Source: Flavobacteriales bacterium (GTDB taxonomy: Bacteria > Bacteroidota > Bacteroidia > Flavobacteriales_F > PHOS-HE28). From it: a stretch of DNA of 7,249 nt. The stretch spans positions 1-7,249 of the forward strand of contig JALOLX010000180.1 in NCBI GenBank assembly GCA_025455765.1. The letters are read 5' to 3'. This document shows positions 4,901 to 7,249 of the stretch, piece by piece. Within the stretch, counting starts at the first letter, position 1. Each line of letters opens with the position of its first letter. The notes under the pieces were generated by a model that saw nothing but the letters and a program-made list of their open reading frames with translations, was not told where the DNA came from and did not search any database. A program made the position numbers and the translations under genes.

Positions 4901-6214
4901 ATGAACACCTCCTCGCCGACCACCCGCTCCATGAACGGCCCGTTCGCCGTTGTGACCTCGCTCTTCTTCATGTGGGGCTTCATCACCGTGCTGGTGGATT
5001 CCGTGGTGCCCCGGCTGCGGGAGGTGTTCGAATTGAGCTTCTTCCAGGCCGGGCTGGTGCAGTTCGCCTTCTTCATCGCCTACGGCTTGGTGAGCATTCC
5101 CGCCGGGTGGCTGCTGGCGCGCATCGGTTATCGGAAGGGCATGCTCGTTGGCCTGGCCACCATGGGTCTGGGCTGTCTGCTCTTCTGGCCTGCTGCGGGC
5201 TTGCGGCTATTTCCGCTGTTCATGCTGGGGTACTTCACGCTGGCTGCAGGGATGACAGTGCTGCAGGTGGCGGCCAATCCTTACGTGGCCGTGCTGGGCA
5301 GCGAGGCGGGCGCCAGCAGTCGGCTGAACCTCGCGCAGGCCTTCAACAGTGTGGGGACCACCCTGGCCCCCTTGATCGGCGCGAAGTACCTGTTGAGCGA
5401 CCGCATCCTGAACAGCGACGCCCTTCGCGCCCTTGCCCCTGCCGAGCGTGAAGCGTACTATGCGGCTGAGGCCGCCGCCGTGCAAGGGCCTTTCGTGGTG
5501 TTGGCCGGTGCGTTGCTGGTGCTGGCCGTTCTGGTGGCGGTGGCGCGGCTTCCGCAGATCCTGGACACCGCGCACACCGGCAGTTATGCTACCGTACTGA
5601 AGCGTCCGCGGCTGGTGTTCGGTGCCATCGGTATCTTCCTCTACGTGGGTGCCGAAGTGGCGATCGGCACGTACCTGGTGAACTACTTCCTGAGCATGGA
5701 CCTGGCGACGGTGGTGCGCGGTGATGCCACCTTGAGCGGCATTGCTTCCACCCTGCTCGGCAACGGGTTGGATGGCGTGGATGCCAAAGGTGTGGTGGGT
5801 GCGTTCGTGGCCCTGTACTGGGGCGGTGCCATGGTCGGTCGGTTCGCTGGTGCGTTGCTGACCCGCTTATTGTCGCCAGGGCGTGTATTAGGCTTGTTCG
5901 GTGGCACGGCGATCGCCTTGGTGCTGGTGTCCATGTTCACCACGGGCACCACCGCCATGTGGTCCATCCTGGCGGTGGGGCTCTGCAATTCGGTGATGTT
6001 CCCCACGATCTTCTCGCTGGCCATTGAAGGCTTGGGCGAGCTGAAGCCGCAGGCCTCCGGCATTCTCTGCACAGCGATCGCTGGTGGTGCCTTCGTCCCG
6101 CCGCTCCTGGGTGCTTGGGCCGATGTGTCCGGCTTCAAGTGGGCCTTCGTTCTCCTGCTTGCCTGCTACGGCTTCATCGCGGTCTACGGGCTGCGCAACA
6201 CTACACGCGCATGA
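4901..6214 (+). CDS. FHS/FucP-family MFS sugar:proton symporter, probable GlcNAc or hexose importer
   Basis: This 437-residue inner-membrane transporter has about twelve hydrophobic helices and no signal peptide. It carries the FucP-like hallmarks in order: FFMWGFITVLVDSVVPRLRE in helix 1, FQAGLVQFAFFIAYGLVSIP in helix 2, QVAANPYVAVLGSEAG and SRLNLAQAFNSVGTTLAPLI in helices 4-5, then GAEVAIGTYLVNYF, YWGGAMVGRFAG, and NSVMFPTIFSLAIEGLG near the C-terminus. Asp33 sits where FucP has its proton-coupling Asp. At Gln122 (QVAANP) E. coli FucP has, from memory, a Glu, so the substrate is probably not fucose. A TTG upstream of the ATG at 4901 is ignored. The stop overlaps the kinase start as ATGA, and the divergent asparaginase releases GlcNAc, so GlcNAc is the leading substrate guess; glucose or another hexose remains possible. 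Confidence 0.9.
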   Translation: MNTSSPTTRSMNGPFAVVTSLFFMWGFITVLVDSVVPRLREVFELSFFQAGLVQFAFFIAYGLVSIPAGWLLARIGYRKGMLVGLATMGLGCLLFWPAAGLRLFPLFMLGYFTLAAGMTVLQVAANPYVAVLGSEAGASSRLNLAQAFNSVGTTLAPLIGAKYLLSDRILNSDALRALAPAEREAYYAAEAAAVQGPFVVLAGALLVLAVLVAVARLPQILDTAHTGSYATVLKRPRLVFGAIGIFLYVGAEVAIGTYLVNYFLSMDLATVVRGDATLSGIASTLLGNGLDGVDAKGVVGAFVALYWGGAMVGRFAGALLTRLLSPGRVLGLFGGTAIALVLVSMFTTGTTAMWSILAVGLCNSVMFPTIFSLAIEGLGELKPQASGILCTAIAGGAFVPPLLGAWADVSGFKWAFVLLLACYGFIAVYGLRNTTRA

Positions 6215-7107
6215 TCCTCGGCATCGATATCGGTGGTACCAGCAGCAAGTTCGGACTGGTGGATGATGGTCGGGTGATCGCCAGGGCGCGTATCGCCACC
6301 ACGGGCCATGCTAACGACCATGCCTTCGCTGATGCGTTGGCCCAAGAGGCCCGCCAGCTGGCCGCAGCACACGGTAGTGCGATCACCTCTGTTGGCATCG
6401 GGGCACCCAACGCCAACCAGCTCACGGGCATCATCGAGATGGCCCCGAACCTACCGTGGAAGCACGATGTGCCCTTGGCGCGCATGCTGAGCGATCGGCT
6501 CAGTGCGCCCGCCACCTTGGGGAATGATGCGAACGCTGCCGCGCTCGGTGAGTGGCGCTACGGTGCAGGCCGGGGTATCGCTGATCTGCTGGTGGTGACC
6601 CTTGGCACGGGTGTTGGCAGTGGGTTCATCGTGAACGATAGGTTGGTGCTGGGCAGTGCGGGCAACGCCGGTGAGGTGGGCCATATGACCCTGATCCCCG
6701 GTGGTCGGTCGTGTACCTGTGGAAGGCGCGGCTGTGTGGAGGCCTACGTGAGCATCCGCGGCATGCTGGCCACCTACACGGAAGAAGGCGGCACTGCGAA
6801 CGTGAACGACGTGAAGGGCTTGGCGGACCTGGCCCATGCGAACGATCCGGCTGCGCGGCGGGTCTTTGCGCGCAGTGCCGAATGGCTGGCGATCGCGCTG
6901 GCCAATGCGGTGTGCACCACGGGACCACGGCGCATCGTGCTCTTCGGCGGTATAGCGCGCAATGGCGATCTGTTGATGGCTCCGCTGCGCGATCACTTCC
7001 ATGCCTCGCTGTTGAACATTTACCAGGGCCGCGTGGACCTTACGGTGTCCGCGTTGCCGGATGATGATGCGGCCTTGCTGGGGGCCGCTGCACTTGGAAC
7101 GATCTGA
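6211..7107 (+). CDS. ROK-family sugar kinase (glucokinase or N-acetylglucosamine kinase type)
   Basis: This 298-residue cytoplasmic kinase transfers phosphate from ATP to a hexose. Phosphate-binding motif 1 is LGIDIGGTSSKFGLV (residues 3-17), and the catalytic base is Asp106 in LGNDANAAALGE. The second phosphate loop is TLGTGVGSGFIVND, substrate residues Glu155 and His158 lie in GNAGEVGHM, and the ROK zinc site is CTCGRRGCVE (Cys168, Cys170, Cys175, with Glu177). The adenosine motif region is RIVLFGGIARNGD. All key residues are intact, and the length is normal for the kinases of the family; there is no helix-turn-helix, so it is not a NagC/Mlc-type repressor. The start at 6211 overlaps the transporter stop by four bases. 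Context suggests phosphorylation of GlcNAc from glycosylasparaginase, but glucokinase activity cannot be excluded. Confidence 0.92.
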   Translation: MILGIDIGGTSSKFGLVDDGRVIARARIATTGHANDHAFADALAQEARQLAAAHGSAITSVGIGAPNANQLTGIIEMAPNLPWKHDVPLARMLSDRLSAPATLGNDANAAALGEWRYGAGRGIADLLVVTLGTGVGSGFIVNDRLVLGSAGNAGEVGHMTLIPGGRSCTCGRRGCVEAYVSIRGMLATYTEEGGTANVNDVKGLADLAHANDPAARRVFARSAEWLAIALANAVCTTGPRRIVLFGGIARNGDLLMAPLRDHFHASLLNIYQGRVDLTVSALPDDDAALLGAAALGTI

Positions 7108-7109
7108 AC

Positions 7110-7249
7110 ATGGAACGGACGAACCTGAATGATGCTGTGGGTCGACCTGGTGGGTCGATGCTACAGGTGATCTGCCTGATCTTCTTCGCGGCTGCGCTGA
7201 CAACGGCCACCGCGCAGGTGAACCTCGCTCGCGACAACTCGATATCGCC
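7110..7249 (+). CDS. Exported protein, N-terminal part (possible F5/8 type C domain at start)
   Basis: Only the first 46 complete codons are present. The ATG at 7110 is two bases after the kinase stop, so this is the third gene of the operon. Residues 1-16 are polar with two arginines, followed by a hydrophobic signal core (MLQVICLIFFAAALTTATAQ) with a likely cut before Gln36. A second ATG at 7158 would start directly at that core but would lack a positive charge. The mature protein begins QVNLARDNSIS, which resembles the opening of F5/8 type C (discoidin) domains (typically NLA...V.ASS). Such domains are carried by many secreted glycosidases. A glycan-degrading enzyme would suit the neighbours, but only ten residues support this, so the product is left open. 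Confidence 0.65.
   Translation, partial: MERTNLNDAVGRPGGSMLQVICLIFFAAALTTATAQVNLARDNSIS

Noticed and set aside
3826..5451. A 541-codon open frame on the plus strand
   Set aside because: It is antisense to the clear glycosylasparaginase and then out of frame with the transporter; composition is His/Gly/Ala-rich with no recognisable motif.
6115..6210. Upstream extension of the ROK kinase by 32 codons
   Set aside because: It would overlap the end of the transporter gene in another frame; the kinase motif LGIDIGGT normally begins within the first few residues, as it does from 6211.
1..7249. tRNA/rRNA genes, CRISPR arrays, insertion sequences, riboswitches
   Set aside because: No cloverleaf-like segment, repeated spacers, transposase-like protein or terminal inverted repeats were seen, and the intergenic gaps are too short for structured leaders.

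Overview
The window looks like a piece of a GC-rich (low-to-mid 60s % by eye) member of the Bacteroidota, probably a Flavobacteriales-type bacterium. This is inferred from TAnnTTTG-type -7 promoter boxes just ahead of start codons, weak or absent Shine-Dalgarno sequences, a Bacteroidota-style short DUF493 protein, an FHS/FucP-type sugar transporter, and a periplasmic glycosylasparaginase of the kind characterised from Flavobacterium. No sequence search was possible. Coding density is close to 100%: ten genes (one of them frameshifted), no gap longer than about 82 bases, and no RNA gene, insertion sequence or CRISPR array seen.

Layout. (1) Bases 1-859, minus strand: a chain of three overlapping genes, a DUF493 protein, a one-helix membrane protein with a beta-rich tail, and the first 68 codons of an exported protein that leaves the window. 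(2) Bases 860-941: a short divergent promoter region with mirrored GTGTACC/CTTTG elements. (3) Bases 942-3487, plus strand: an operon of an exported protein with a DUF2723-like segment, an ECF-type sigma factor, and a one-helix membrane protein that could be its partner. The last gene is split by an apparent one-base insertion in a GGGG run. (4) Bases 3491-4863, minus strand: a Tat-exported, probably lipid-anchored glycosylasparaginase and, overlapping it by one base, a small exported beta-rich protein. (5) Bases 4864-4900: a 37-base divergent region holding a perfect 8+8 inverted repeat. (6) Bases 4901-7249, plus strand: an FHS-family sugar transporter, an overlapping ROK-family sugar kinase, and the start of an exported protein whose first mature residues resemble the opening of an F5/8 type C (discoidin) domain.

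Regions 4-6 make a coherent story. The asparaginase would release aspartate and GlcNAc from GlcNAc-Asn outside the cytoplasm, the transporter would import the sugar, and the ROK kinase would phosphorylate it, possibly all controlled from the shared palindrome. That is an inferred N-glycan or glycopeptide salvage locus. Regions 2-3 look like a sigma-factor signalling unit of unknown input. The most unusual items are the frameshift in the putative sigma partner, the exported stand-alone relative of a DUF2723 segment encoded with the sigma factor, and the symmetric elements in both divergent promoter regions.
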